The notes beneath the pieces were generated by a model, which made no database searches, was not told the DNA's origin, and worked only from the letters and a program-made list of their open reading frames with translations. A program made the translations under genes and the position numbers. A DNA stretch of 64,000 bases from DAHUYF01 sp035945115 (GTDB lineage Bacteria; Pseudomonadota; Alphaproteobacteria; ATCC43930; CGMCC-115725). The stretch is from contig DASZAN010000032.1 in the NCBI GenBank assembly GCA_035945115.1, positions 62,001 to 126,000 on the forward strand, read 5' to 3'. Every line of letters starts with the position of its first letter. Position 1 is the first letter of the stretch. Shown here piece after piece: positions 23,732-32,739 of this stretch.

Positions 23732-24760
23732 ATGCGAGGCATCATGGGCGTCGCTCCCGGTCCGCGCAATCTCATCACCGATGTCGCCGGCCTCAGCGTC
23801 GGCAATGCCGAGGATCTGCGCGTCCGCACCGGCGTGACCGTGGTGCTGCCGGATCGGCCGGCGATCGCCGCCGTCGATGTGCGCGGCGGTGCGCCGGGAA
23901 CGCGCGAGACCGATGCGCTCGATCCGAGCTGCTTGGTCGAAACCGTTGACGCCGTCGCGTTGAGCGGCGGCTCGGCCTTCGGGCTTGAGGCGGCATCCGC
24001 AGTGATGAATTGGCTCGCCGCGCAAGGCCGCGGCTTTGCCGTAGGCACAGCGCGCGTCCCCATCGTGCCGGCGGCGATCCTCTTCGATCTCTTGAATGGC
24101 GGCGACAAAGCCTGGCGTGAGACGCCGCCCTATGCCGCGCTGGCGCGCGCCGCCTGCGTCGCGGCCGATCGCCGCTTCCGTCTCGGCAATGCCGGCGCCG
24201 GGTATGGCGCTAAGGCCGGCGCGCTCAAAGGCGGCCTCGGCAGCGTCTCGGCGGTGACGCCGGACGGACTCGAAGTGGGCGCACTCGTCGCGGTGAACGC
24301 CCATGGCGAGACGGTGATGCCGGGCGAGACCTGCTTCTGGGCCTGGGCCTTGGAACAGGCGGGTGAGCTCGGCCGTCAGATGCCGCCGCGCCGCGCGCTT
24401 CCCGCGGGCGAGGCGCCGATCCCGCCGTCCCCGCTGCTCGGGATCGGCGGCAACACGACGATCGGCGTTGTCGCCACCAACGCCGCGCTTTCGCGCGCCG
24501 AGGCGCGGCGCGTCGCCATGATGGCCCAGGACGGCTACGCCCGCGCCATCCGCCCGGCGCATACGCCCTTCGACGGCGATACCATCTTCGTGCTGGCGAT
24601 GGGTGTCCGTGCGCCGCCCGGGCCGCGGGCGGCAACGGTGGCGAGGATTGGCGCGCTCGCCGCCGATTGCGTCGCCCGCGCCGTGGCGCGCGGCGTCTTC
24701 GCGGCGGAAACCCTGGGCGATCTCAGGGGCTACCGCGATTGGCGGGTGACACAGCCCTGA
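23732..24760 (+). CDS. P1 family peptidase (DmpA/L-aminopeptidase type)
   Basis: 342 aa from ATG 23732; 23744 is an alternative. It starts in PGPRNLITDVAGLSVGNAED, the typical first strand of the family, followed by GVTVVLPDRPAIAAVDVRGG, VDAVALSGGSAFGLEAASAV, and the self-processing region GIGGNTTIGVVATNAALSRA, where the nucleophile-bearing beta subunit begins at a Thr. Members are N-terminal nucleophile aminopeptidases cleaving small or D-amino acid peptides. It is divergent from ggt, another Ntn-type peptide-handling enzyme, so both may act on peptides or gamma-glutamyl compounds. Confidence 0.9.
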   Translation: MRGIMGVAPGPRNLITDVAGLSVGNAEDLRVRTGVTVVLPDRPAIAAVDVRGGAPGTRETDALDPSCLVETVDAVALSGGSAFGLEAASAVMNWLAAQGRGFAVGTARVPIVPAAILFDLLNGGDKAWRETPPYAALARAACVAADRRFRLGNAGAGYGAKAGALKGGLGSVSAVTPDGLEVGALVAVNAHGETVMPGETCFWAWALEQAGELGRQMPPRRALPAGEAPIPPSPLLGIGGNTTIGVVATNAALSRAEARRVAMMAQDGYARAIRPAHTPFDGDTIFVLAMGVRAPPGPRAATVARIGALAADCVARAVARGVFAAETLGDLRGYRDWRVTQP

Positions 24761-24761
24761 A

Positions 24762-25175
24762 TTAGGTCTCCCAGGGGAAGACGATCCAAGTGTCCTGGCT
24801 CACCTCGGTGACGAAGGTGTCGACCAGCGGCCGCCCCGCGGGCTTGGCGTAGACGGTGGCGAAATGCGCCTTGGGCAGCATGTCGCGCACGACGCGCGCG
24901 GTCTCGCCGGTATCGACGAGGTCGTCGACGATGAGAAGACCGGTGCCGTCACCGGGGATGCGCTTCAGCACCTGGATGGAGCCAGGGGCACGGTCGGCGT
25001 CCTCGTAGCTGGTGACGCAGACGGTATCGACGAGGCGGGCACCGAGCTCGCGGGCGACGATCGCTGCCGGCACCAGCCCGCCGCGCGTCACCGCGACAAT
25101 GCCGGTAAAGGGACCGAGACCGGCGACCCGCCATGCCAAGGCGCGGCAGTCGCGGTGGATCTCCTCCCAGCTCAC
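24762..25175 (-). CDS. gpt: xanthine/guanine phosphoribosyltransferase
   Basis: 137 aa from GTG 25175, or 146 aa from a CTG at 25202. It resembles E. coli Gpt throughout: GIVAVTRGGLVPAAIVAREL, VDTVCVTSYED, the PRPP motif LLIVDDLVDTGETARVV, and AKPAGRPLVDTFVTEVSQDT with WIVFPW at the end. It salvages xanthine or guanine to the nucleotide. The upstream codons read LPTAIKNFP before VSWEEIHRD, which matches family N-termini, and AGGGAGG stands 7 bases before the CTG. A non-canonical CTG start is therefore likely. The stop is one base from the convergent peptidase stop. Confidence 0.92.
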   Translation of the reverse strand: MSWEEIHRDCRALAWRVAGLGPFTGIVAVTRGGLVPAAIVARELGARLVDTVCVTSYEDADRAPGSIQVLKRIPGDGTGLLIVDDLVDTGETARVVRDMLPKAHFATVYAKPAGRPLVDTFVTEVSQDTWIVFPWET

Positions 25176-25235
25176 CGGGAAATTCTTGATCGCGGTCGGC
25201 AGCGCTCCGCCTCCCTTGACGCGGCGAGATCCCGC

Positions 25236-26438
25236 TCAGCGGACGTAGAGCTGGACTTCGTCGCTCTGCACGCTGGTGCTGGTGGTGGCCGAGAGCGAGA
25301 CGCGCTCGGGCGGCAGCCCCATGCTGGTGAGCGAGCGCAGCACGTTCTCGGCGTTGCGCTTGGAGGCGTCGGAATGGAGCGCCACTTGCGCGGGGTTGCC
25401 GGCATTGGGCGCCACGGCGACGAGATCGAAGGCAGCGTCGGGACGCCGCTCGAGGGCGCGGCGGACGGCGGTGTAGAGCGCCTCCTCATAAGGCACGTTC
25501 GGCCGATCGAAGCGGATCACCACCAGCGGCCGGCGATCGCCAAGGTTGCTCGAGCTGACGGCGGGGCGCGGGTTCGCGCGCGGCGCCGGCGCGGTGGCGA
25601 AGGCGCGGTTAGAGAGGCTTTGACCATAGAGCTCGCCATTCTTGACGGCGAGCGAGAGCGTGACCAGGTTCGAGCGCTCGTTGCTGACGTAGTTGCTTTG
25701 GCGGCTAATGTCGTCGGAGATGGCGTTGAGCAAGCGATCGATCAGCACGACGGTGCGGTTGACGTCGCTCTCGAGGGTGCGGAGCTGGCGATGATCCTCG
25801 TCGACCGCGCCCTGGAGCCCGTAGGCCGCCTTCACCGATTCGAGGATGTAAGCGGCGAGTGAGCTGTCGGACGCGGTCTGGTTGGAGAGGCTATTGAGCT
25901 TCGCCACGTCGTCGGCCATGCGGTCGAGCGCCGCTTGCGCCTGGTTCCACCGCGCCATGACCTCGGGATTGCCGGGCGTCGTGCCCACCTGGAGGCGCGA
26001 ATTGATGGTGCCGACGAGGCTGTAATAAGTGGCGGCGTCTTGCGCCATGCCTTGGCGAAGCTGCTGCAGATCGGCGTTGTGGCGGTTGATGTTGTCCTGG
26101 AGCCGCTGCAGGTCGCCGCGCAGGGACTGGACCTTGGCGCCGACATAGGTGCCAGTGGCCGAGCCGGGCGTCACGGGGCTGGCGGCGAAATTGCCGGTGC
26201 CGACCGGCGGCGCGGCCGGGCGCGGATTGAGCGTCGGCAGCGGATTGCTTTCCGACGCCGCCGGCGGGATCGGAATGACGCTGCCGCTCTTGCTGTCCGC
26301 CTGCCGCGAGGGCGTGCTGCTCGAATCTTCGCCGGACAGCGTCGACCAGACGGAATCGGCGGTGTTGCTGAGGAACGAGCAGCCTGCCAATAACCAAGCC
26401 GCGGTCATCACGCCAACATGCGAGCGACGGATAAACAT
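25236..26438 (-). CDS. OmpA-like lipoprotein with coiled-coil region
   Basis: 400 aa. The signal peptide MFIRRSHVGVMTAAWLLAGC ends in an LLAGC lipobox (Cys20). A Ser/Pro-rich linker runs to about residue 95, then a long helical, Gln/Asn-rich region with heptad-like leucines (VQSLRGDLQRLQDNINRHNA and onward to ~265). The C-terminal ~110 residues (PLVVIRFDRPNVPYEEALYT, then DASKRNAENVLRSLTSMGLP, then RVSLSATTSTSVQSDEVQLY) follow the OmpA/MotB peptidoglycan-binding layout. It is probably an outer-membrane lipoprotein tethering the envelope. Monocistronic. Confidence 0.78.
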   Translation of the reverse strand: MFIRRSHVGVMTAAWLLAGCSFLSNTADSVWSTLSGEDSSSTPSRQADSKSGSVIPIPPAASESNPLPTLNPRPAAPPVGTGNFAASPVTPGSATGTYVGAKVQSLRGDLQRLQDNINRHNADLQQLRQGMAQDAATYYSLVGTINSRLQVGTTPGNPEVMARWNQAQAALDRMADDVAKLNSLSNQTASDSSLAAYILESVKAAYGLQGAVDEDHRQLRTLESDVNRTVVLIDRLLNAISDDISRQSNYVSNERSNLVTLSLAVKNGELYGQSLSNRAFATAPAPRANPRPAVSSSNLGDRRPLVVIRFDRPNVPYEEALYTAVRRALERRPDAAFDLVAVAPNAGNPAQVALHSDASKRNAENVLRSLTSMGLPPERVSLSATTSTSVQSDEVQLYVR

Positions 26439-26667
26439 GCGAATCCGTTACCTTTTTTAAGCTGCCCCCAGCTGAAACCAGCGCGGCGAAATCAGCCGCC
26501 GCGAGCATCGGCGTTTCAGCCATTCGACCCCTGGCCGATACTACGGGATGGCTCCTCTAGCGACAAGCGCGTTTCGCGCCGCCGGCAATTCGCGCGAGAC
26601 CCGCCTTGCCTTCGGCCCGACGGGCGGCTAGGTTCCCCCGTCCTCGCCGAACGGCGCGGCCGCGCAC

Positions 26668-26744
26668 GCGCCCGTAGCTCAACTGGATAGAGCACCAGAC
26701 TACGGATCTGGGGGTTAGGGGTTCGAATCCTCTCGGGCGCGCCA
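26668..26744 (+). tRNA. tRNA-Arg (anticodon ACG), CCA encoded
   Basis: The acceptor stem GCGCCCG (26668-26674) pairs with CGGGCGC (26734-26740), followed by discriminator G and encoded CCA. D-arm TAGCTCAACTGGATAGAGCA, anticodon stem CCAGA/TCTGG with loop CTACGGA (anticodon ACG), variable loop, and T-arm around GGTTCGAATCC are all present. No integrase or attachment duplication is seen next to it. An ATGCCC-TT-GGGCAT hairpin lies 13 bases downstream. Confidence 0.96.
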
Positions 26745-26870
26745 GTTTCCTCGCTCATGCCCTTGGGCATTCCGCTCGCGCTGTGTGCTGCGTCACACCG
26801 CCCTCTGCGTCTCGTCTCTAAGTCTAGCGCATGAACGGGCCGCGCGCGGCCAGCGGAGGGGAATGGGACA

Positions 26871-27047
26871 ATGGCGGAATTTCTCGAGCGCCTCACGAGC
26901 GGACGGACCGTGCTGTTGATTGCCGTGGCGGTCGTGCTCGTGCTCCGGCTCTCCGCATCGCAAGAGCGCCACCAGAGCCCGACCGCCGCGCCGCTCGATC
27001 CGGCGCCCGCCGCGCAGGAAGCAGACGCGGTCACCCCCACTCGCTAG
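26871..27047 (+). CDS. small single-pass membrane protein, 58 aa
   Basis: MAEFLERLTSGRTVLLIAVA begins a hydrophobic helix (residues 14-29, VLLIAVAVVLVLRL), followed by an Ala/Pro-rich tail (SPTAAPLDPAPAAQEADAVT). GGAGGGGAATGGGACA precedes the ATG. The layout suggests N-in/C-out anchoring with a short periplasmic tail. No family recognised. It converges on the SDR gene. Confidence 0.6.
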   Translation: MAEFLERLTSGRTVLLIAVAVVLVLRLSASQERHQSPTAAPLDPAPAAQEADAVTPTR

Positions 27048-27063
27048 CGCTTGGGGCTGACGC

Positions 27064-27819
27064 TCAGAGCGTGAGCCCGCCATCGACGTGGAGGCGCTGG
27101 CCGGTGATGTAGCTCGCCTCCTCGCTCAACAGAAAAGCCACCACCGCCGCCACCTCGTCCGGCCGGCCGAGCCGGGCGAGTGGGATGCGCTTCTTTGCAT
27201 CTTCCCAGCGCGCGGCATCGAGCGCCGCGCTGGCGCCGGCATCCTTCTGGATATAGCCGGGAACGACGCAGTTGACGGTGATGCCCGTGGGCGCGAGCTG
27301 CGCCGCGAGCGAGCGTGCGAAGCCCTCGAGCCCGCTCTTCGCCGCCGCCGAGGCCGGAAAGGCGACGCCGCCCAGGGAGAAACGATGGGCGACGAAGGAG
27401 CTCACGGCAACGACGCGACCTGAAGGCGATTTCTTGAGCCATGGCAGCGCCGCGTCTGCGAGGCGGAAGAAGCCGCCGAGAATTGCCGCCACTGATGCGT
27501 CGAACCCAGCCGCATCCAACGCGCCGACCGGCCGGCGGTCGGCGAACCCGGCATTGGCGACGAGCCAATCGAGCCCGCCAAAGCCGGCAACGGCATCGTC
27601 GACGAGCCGTGCTGCCGTATCGGGCGCGGCGAGATCGCCGAGCGCCAGCCGGCACTCGCTGCCGCGCGCGGCACAATCCGCGGCGACGCGTTCCAGCGCA
27701 GCGCGGCGCTCGCGCGTATGCAGCAAAAGACGCGTGCCGGGACCGGCGATGCGGCGGACGATGGCGGCGCCGATGCCGCTCGCCGCACCGGTAACGAGGG
27801 CGATGCGCGCGGTACTCAC
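27064..27819 (-). CDS. SDR family oxidoreductase, catalytic Tyr replaced
   Basis: 251 aa from GTG 27819. The Rossmann motif is LVTGAASGIGAAIVRRIAG (8-26), the NAG motif is VANAGFAD, and the Ser region is VVAVSSFVAH. At the YxxxK site the sequence is S157-A-A-A-K161, so Lys is kept but Tyr is Ser. The C-terminal ITVNCVVPGYIQKDAG and GQRLHVDGGLTL are otherwise classical. Its start overlaps the racemase stop by four bases; it is the last gene of the leftward racemase/ThDP/LIV unit. The replaced Tyr also appears in close FPASAAAK-type family members, so it may be a lineage trait and not a defect. Confidence 0.87.
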   Translation of the reverse strand: MSTARIALVTGAASGIGAAIVRRIAGPGTRLLLHTRERRAALERVAADCAARGSECRLALGDLAAPDTAARLVDDAVAGFGGLDWLVANAGFADRRPVGALDAAGFDASVAAILGGFFRLADAALPWLKKSPSGRVVAVSSFVAHRFSLGGVAFPASAAAKSGLEGFARSLAAQLAPTGITVNCVVPGYIQKDAGASAALDAARWEDAKKRIPLARLGRPDEVAAVVAFLLSEEASYITGQRLHVDGGLTL

Positions 27820-28553
27820 GCCTCGCTCCAGCTGAAATCGCGCGGCTGCAGCCCGGCATGGAACCAGGTGAGGAAGCTCACGATGTCGAATACCGGACGG
27901 TGCACGTGGCGGGCGAGCGCGCGCGCATAGGGCGCCATGTTCGTGCATTCCAGCACGATGGCGCCGATATCAGGATGGCGCGCGAGGAGCGCGTCGCCGG
28001 CCTCGAGAATATCGCGCTCCGCGGCGGCGATATCGAGCCGCGGCTCGTCGCCTAGGATGGCGCGGCTGAATTCGCGGCCGCCATCGGTGCCGATGATGGG
28101 CGTGTCGCGCGCCACGCCGGCGGCCTCGAGATGCTCGGGCGAGAGCGTCGCCGCGCTGATGGTGAGGATTCCCACGCGCTTCCCGGCCGGTAGCAGGCGT
28201 TCGACAAGCGGCACTTGCATGAGGCTCGAGATCGCCACGGGAACGCCGATGGCGCTCGCGATCTCGCGTTGGAAGAGCGAGAGAAAGCCGCAGCTGCTGG
28301 TAATCCCGTCGGCGCCGAGCGCCACCACCGCCCGCGCGCCCTCGATGAAGGCCGGTAGCAAGCCGTTGGCGCGGTCGCGCACGACGCGGTCGGGTGAAGC
28401 GCCGCGCACGACGTGATAGAGCACGGGAAAGGGCCATGTGCGCGCATTCCGGATATCGCCGGGAATGCGGGGAAAGCGCGTTTCGAGCAGGAGAATGCCG
28501 AGACGCGCGCCGTAGACCGACTTGCCGCCCTCGGCGATCTCGCGTGCGGTCAC
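27816..28553 (-). CDS. Asp/Glu racemase superfamily protein
   Basis: About 245 aa from GTG 28553, which has AGGGAGG five bases upstream; GTG 28559 and 28571 are also in frame. The two active-site cysteines of the superfamily are present: ADGITSSCGFLSLFQ and IVLECTNMAPYARAL. The body, with GARLGILLLETRFPRIPGDI and a VGILTISAATL core, is that of aspartate/glutamate or hydantoin racemase relatives. Both cysteines favour racemase over decarboxylase (AMDase has only the second). It overlaps the SDR start downstream and lies at the end of the ThDP-enzyme gene upstream, so the three enzymes form one pathway segment. Confidence 0.82.
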   Translation of the reverse strand: MTAREIAEGGKSVYGARLGILLLETRFPRIPGDIRNARTWPFPVLYHVVRGASPDRVVRDRANGLLPAFIEGARAVVALGADGITSSCGFLSLFQREIASAIGVPVAISSLMQVPLVERLLPAGKRVGILTISAATLSPEHLEAAGVARDTPIIGTDGGREFSRAILGDEPRLDIAAAERDILEAGDALLARHPDIGAIVLECTNMAPYARALARHVHRPVFDIVSFLTWFHAGLQPRDFSWSEA

Positions 28554-28567
28554 CGTCACCTCCCTGC

Positions 28568-30268
28568 TCACGCGACCCACTCGCTCACCGGCGCGCGCGC
28601 CTCGTGCAAGGGCTGCGCGATGATGTCGACGAGTGTCGGCCCCGAATGCTCGACCGCTTCCCGCAAGACGCCATGCAAGGCCGCGGGATCCTCGACCCGC
28701 CAGCTCTTGACGCCGAAGGCTGCCGCCACCTTGGCGTGGTCGGTGCGCGAGAAGTCGACGGAGAAATAACGCTGCTGATAGCCGCTCTTCTGGCCCGCCT
28801 TGATCCAGCCATAGACCGAGTTCGAGACGACGATCATGGTGAGCGGCACGCCGAGTCGGGTGATCGTTTCGAGCTCGCCCGCGGTGAAGCCGAAGCTGCC
28901 GTCGCCCATCACCGCCACCACCTTCTTGCCGGGCCGGCCGAAATGCGCGCCCACCGCCGCCGACATGGAATATCCCAACGCACCATGCGCGCGGTTCGAG
29001 ATGAATTGCCGCCCCGGCGCCGCCTGCGTGAAATAGGCCGAGAAATAAGGGCAGGGCGTGCCGGGATCGGCGACCAGGACCGCATCGGGCGGCAGCACCG
29101 CCTGGAACTCGGCGACGATCCGCTCCGGCCGAATAGGTGTTTCGTCCGACGCGGCGAGCGCACGGAAGGCGGCGAATTTCTCTGCCTTGGCGCGTGCCAC
29201 GGCGGCGGCATCGAGCGTCTTGCCCTTCATTCGCCGCGCGGGCCCGAGCGCATGCCGCAGCGCCGCAAGCGCGAGCCGCGCATCGCCGACGAGTGCGGCG
29301 TCGGCACGATATGTCGCGCCGATCACACCGGCATCGACGTCGATATGCACGACTTTCGTCTTGCCCGGCGCGGGATAGCGCCAGCGCTCGGTGGTGACCG
29401 AGCCGGCGCGACAGCCGACGAAGATGACGAGATCGGCCGCGGCCACCAGCTCGCGCGTCTCGCGCGTCCCGCCATTGCTGCCGACGACGCCCAACGCGAG
29501 CGGATGGTCGTCGCCGATGCTGCCTTGGCCGCTGATCGTCGTGGCGACGGGCGCACCGAGCGCTTCGGCAAGCGCCTGTAGCTCCGCTTCAGCGCCGGCG
29601 ATCACCACGCCGCCGCCGCAGATGAAGAGCGGATTGCGCGCGCCGGCGAGGAGATCGGTGGCCTTCGCCACGGCCGCCGGATCGGGTGCCGTGGGACGCG
29701 CGGGAAAACGGCCGAGCGTCGCATCGCCCCAGACGTCCTCGGCATCGACCGGCCCGTTCAGGACATCGAAGGGGAGCCCCAGATGCGCGGCGCCCGGCCG
29801 TCCCGTCGTCATCTGGGTAAAGGCGGCGCGGACATGTTTGGGGATGTCGGCGGCGCGGTCGATGACCCGCGTCATCTTGGTGAGCGGGCGGAAGAGCGCC
29901 TCCTGGTCGAGCTCGGTCAAGGTGAAGCGGCCGCGCGAGCCTACGGAAATGTCGGTGGTGAGCGCGAGGATGGGGATTGATGACTCGTTCGCCTCCACCA
30001 CACCCGGAAGAATGTAGGTGGCGCCGCCGCCGCTCGGCCCTTCGCAAACACCGACCCGGCCGCTGACGCGCGCATAGCCGTCCGCCATGTAGGCGGCCGA
30101 GCGTTCATCGCGCGTCAGGATGTGAGTCATGCCGTGATCGAGCCGATAGAGCGCATCGTAGAACGGCAAGCTGGTATCGCCGCACAGGCCGAAAATGTAT
30201 TTGACGCCGTGCAGTTGTAGGAGGCGGACCAGCGCCTCGGCCCCGGTGAGTTGGTTGGTGGCGGTCAT
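28568..30268 (-). CDS. thiamine diphosphate-dependent enzyme (acetolactate synthase / decarboxylase-like)
   Basis: 566 aa. The three ThDP-enzyme domains are visible: the PYR domain with the activating Glu in ILTRDERSAAYMADGYARVS (near 55), the central domain with FICGGGVVIAGAEAELQALA, and the PP domain with the cofactor motif MGDGSFGFTAGELETITRLG followed by the ...VVSNSVYG asparagine. Overall it resembles the acetolactate synthase/benzoylformate or sulfopyruvate decarboxylase group. The exact keto-acid substrate is unknown. It leads into the racemase gene and is preceded by the LIV transporter genes. Confidence 0.9.
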   Translation of the reverse strand: MTATNQLTGAEALVRLLQLHGVKYIFGLCGDTSLPFYDALYRLDHGMTHILTRDERSAAYMADGYARVSGRVGVCEGPSGGGATYILPGVVEANESSIPILALTTDISVGSRGRFTLTELDQEALFRPLTKMTRVIDRAADIPKHVRAAFTQMTTGRPGAAHLGLPFDVLNGPVDAEDVWGDATLGRFPARPTAPDPAAVAKATDLLAGARNPLFICGGGVVIAGAEAELQALAEALGAPVATTISGQGSIGDDHPLALGVVGSNGGTRETRELVAAADLVIFVGCRAGSVTTERWRYPAPGKTKVVHIDVDAGVIGATYRADAALVGDARLALAALRHALGPARRMKGKTLDAAAVARAKAEKFAAFRALAASDETPIRPERIVAEFQAVLPPDAVLVADPGTPCPYFSAYFTQAAPGRQFISNRAHGALGYSMSAAVGAHFGRPGKKVVAVMGDGSFGFTAGELETITRLGVPLTMIVVSNSVYGWIKAGQKSGYQQRYFSVDFSRTDHAKVAAAFGVKSWRVEDPAALHGVLREAVEHSGPTLVDIIAQPLHEARAPVSEWVA

Positions 30269-30305
30269 TCGTCCTCACTCCTTGACCGGATGATCGGCAT
30301 CGCGG

Positions 30306-31289
30306 TCATGACACGCTCCGCTGGACACGCGCGAAGCCGAGCCGGCGCGCGGCCAGCACGATGAGCGCCGAAAGTCCGCCCATGTAGCTCCGCATCAGCG
30401 CGATCACCAGGATCGCGAAGATCACCATGTCCCATTCGCCATACTTGGCGAGATATGACGTCAGCATCTGGATGATGGGTGCACCGATCAATGGGCCGAG
30501 AAAGGTGCCGAGGCCGCCCACCACCACCATGATGATGAGCTTCGCCATCTCGCTGAAATCGGCCATTTGCGGGCTCAGCACCAGCGTATAATGGCCGTAG
30601 AAGGCGCCGGCGAGGCCGGCGAGCGCGCTCGAGAAGGTAAAGACGAAGATTTTGACGCGGGTCGTGTCGATGCCGAGGCTTTGCGCGCGGAGCTCGTCAT
30701 CCTTGATGGCGCGCATGAAATAGCCGAGCGGCGAGGCGACGACGAAATACATGAGCAGGACGCTCAGCACCGCGAGCGCGACGAAGGTGTCGTAATAGGC
30801 GTCCGGCCGCACATTGGCATAGAGCGCCGGCACTATCAGCCCGAGCTCGCCGCGAGTGATGTTGAAGGCGGCCGTCAGCAGGATGTGAATCGTCTCGGCA
30901 AATGCCCAAGTGGCAATGGCGAGATAGATCGCGCGGAGCTTCAGCACCATGCGGCCCAGCGCATAACCCAGGATGGCGGCGACGGCGACGCCGCAGGTCA
31001 TCGTCAGCCAAAGCGGCAGATGGTAGTAGCGGATGAGGAGGCCCGAGGTGTAGGCGCCGACCGCGGCGAAAGCTTGATGCGCGAGCGAGAACTGGCCGGT
31101 GAACCCAGCGAGCAGGTTCCAGCTTGCGGCGAGAATGACGTAGTAGAGGCTGATCGTGAGGAGATGGAGGAGGTAGGGTCCGGCGACAAACGGCGCGAGC
31201 AGCAGCGCGACGGTCGAGAGCGCTGCGATTGCCAGAACGCGGCGCAGATCGAGGAACGTGCCGATGCTCTCGCTCAGCCGAGCAAGCAT
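30306..31289 (-). CDS. branched-chain amino acid-type ABC transporter permease LivM
   Basis: 327 aa with about eight to nine hydrophobic helices. The LivM signatures are SWNLLAGFTGQFSLAHQAFA (near 75) and the cytoplasmic EAA-like loop FMRAIKDDELRAQSLGIDTT, ending in MVVVGGLGTFLGPLIGAPII. It forms half of the membrane channel with the LivH-type protein at 32740. It overlaps the LivF stop by 16 bases. The neighbouring ThDP enzyme and racemase suggest that the ligand is an amino- or keto-acid-like compound, not necessarily leucine. Confidence 0.94.
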   Translation of the reverse strand: MLARLSESIGTFLDLRRVLAIAALSTVALLLAPFVAGPYLLHLLTISLYYVILAASWNLLAGFTGQFSLAHQAFAAVGAYTSGLLIRYYHLPLWLTMTCGVAVAAILGYALGRMVLKLRAIYLAIATWAFAETIHILLTAAFNITRGELGLIVPALYANVRPDAYYDTFVALAVLSVLLMYFVVASPLGYFMRAIKDDELRAQSLGIDTTRVKIFVFTFSSALAGLAGAFYGHYTLVLSPQMADFSEMAKLIIMVVVGGLGTFLGPLIGAPIIQMLTSYLAKYGEWDMVIFAILVIALMRSYMGGLSALIVLAARRLGFARVQRSVS

Positions 31290-32008
31290 TCCTGGATGAG
31301 CTCCCTGATGCGCGGTGCGGTGAAGTCACGGGGCGGGCCTTCGGCTTTGATGCGGCCCAAATTGATCATGTAGATGTAGTCGGCATGCGGCAGCGCGTCC
31401 TCGACGTTCTGATCGACGAGCACGACGGTGGCACCGATCGCCTGCCGCGCTCTGTCGAGGAGACCGTAGACCTCGTCGACGAGATTTGGGGCCAAGCCCG
31501 CCGTCGGCTCGTCCACCAGCATGAGCGTCGGTTCCGTCATCATCTCGCGCGCAACCGAAAGAAGGCGCCCCTGGCCGCCGCTCAAATCACCGGCGCGCAA
31601 ACGCCGTCGTGCCGCGAGTGCTGGAAACGTCTCGTACGTGCGCTCGAACTGGCGACGAAGCCGCGCCTTGTCCTGTCGCAGCGTCCACGCGCCCATGCGC
31701 AGGTTCTCCTCGACGGTGAGATGCGGAAAGATGTTGATCTCCTGCGGCACGTAGCTGATGCCCTGCCGCTTCACCGCATAGGGCTGGAGCGCGTCGATGC
31801 GCTCACCGTTGAAGGCAATGCTGCCGTCGTACGGATGAAGAAAGCCGAAGATGGTGCGCAGCAAAGTGGACTTACCCGCGCCATTCGGCCCGATGATCAA
31901 GGTCAGCTTGTGCGCCTCAGCCGAAAGCGACAGGTCCTGCAAAATGTCGATGCCGCTTTGATAGCCGGCATGAATGCGCTTGACGGCGAGGAGGGACGCG
32001 GCGCTCAC
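31274..32008 (-). CDS. LIV-type ABC transporter ATP-binding protein LivF
   Basis: 244 aa from GTG 32008, which overlaps the LivG stop by four bases. Walker A is IIGPNGAGKSTLLRTIFGFL, the Q-loop region reads ISYVPQEINIFPHLTVEENL, the signature is LSGGQGRLLSVAREM, and Walker B is TLMLVDEPTAGLAPNLV. LivF-type proteins lack the C-terminal BCA extension that marks LivG, as here. Energises the importer encoded around it. Confidence 0.94.
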   Translation of the reverse strand: MSAASLLAVKRIHAGYQSGIDILQDLSLSAEAHKLTLIIGPNGAGKSTLLRTIFGFLHPYDGSIAFNGERIDALQPYAVKRQGISYVPQEINIFPHLTVEENLRMGAWTLRQDKARLRRQFERTYETFPALAARRRLRAGDLSGGQGRLLSVAREMMTEPTLMLVDEPTAGLAPNLVDEVYGLLDRARQAIGATVVLVDQNVEDALPHADYIYMINLGRIKAEGPPRDFTAPRIRELIQECLLG

Positions 32009-32736
32009 GCCCAACCCTTGCCGAGATAAGCCGCGATCACCTCGTGGCGCCCCGCCACCTCGTCGAGCGTCCCTTCGCTCACCACGTGTCCTTGCGCAAG
32101 GACGCTGATCGAGTGGCAAAGGCGGCGCATGATCGCCATCTCGTGGCTGACGATCACGAAAGTGAGGCCGCGCGACCGGTTGGCCTCGAGGATGAGCTCG
32201 ATGATCTCCTCCTTGATCACCGGGTTGATGCCGGCGAAGGGCTCGTCGAGGACGTAGCAGCGCAGCTCCGGCAGCATGAAGCCCGACGCCACCTGCAGGA
32301 GCGCGCGCTGGCCGCCGGAGAGCTCTTTCGCCGGCGCGTCAGCCAGCCGCGTGAGCTTGGTGAGTTCGAGCAGTTCGCGGGCCCGGGCCGAGCCTTCGGC
32401 GAGCGCGGCGCTGCCGCGCGCGAGATAGGGCAGCAGCAGGTTCTCGCGGACCGAGAGATTGCCGAAGAGGCGGCAGACCTGGAAGGTGCGCAAGAGCCCG
32501 CGCCGCGCGACGAGATGGGGCGGCAAGCCGGTGAGGCGCTCGCCGGCTAAACGGATCTCGCCGGCGCTTGGCGGGTAGATGCCGGTGATGAGGTTGACGA
32601 GCGTGGTTTTGCCTGCGCCGTTTGGTCCGATGAGGCCGCGAATCTCGCCGGCGGCAATGCTTATGGATACATCTTCGGTGGCGGTAATCCCGCCGAAGCG
32701 TTTGGTCAGTCCCTCGGTCTCGAGCAGTGTGGCCAT
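32005..32736 (-). CDS. LIV-type ABC transporter ATP-binding protein LivG
   Basis: 243 aa. Walker A is LIGPNGAGKTTLVNLITGIY, the signature is ELSGGQRALLQVASGF, Walker B is LRCYVLDEPFAGINPVIKEE, and the H-loop is FVIVSHEMAIM. The C-terminal HVVSEGTLDEVAGRHEVIAA YLG-type ending is the branched-chain amino acid ATPase C-terminal motif typical of LivG. It starts 3 bases before the LivH stop and is translationally coupled to LivF. Confidence 0.94.
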   Translation of the reverse strand: MATLLETEGLTKRFGGITATEDVSISIAAGEIRGLIGPNGAGKTTLVNLITGIYPPSAGEIRLAGERLTGLPPHLVARRGLLRTFQVCRLFGNLSVRENLLLPYLARGSAALAEGSARARELLELTKLTRLADAPAKELSGGQRALLQVASGFMLPELRCYVLDEPFAGINPVIKEEIIELILEANRSRGLTFVIVSHEMAIMRRLCHSISVLAQGHVVSEGTLDEVAGRHEVIAAYLGKGWA

Positions 32737-32739
32737 GAC

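Noticed and set aside
23669..24562. N-terminal extension of the ggt frame
   Set aside because: The extension is antisense to the P1 peptidase and has no signal peptide or ggt similarity.
26745..26870. Attachment-site duplication next to tRNA-Arg
   Set aside because: No direct repeat of the tRNA 3' end and no integrase gene found within the window.
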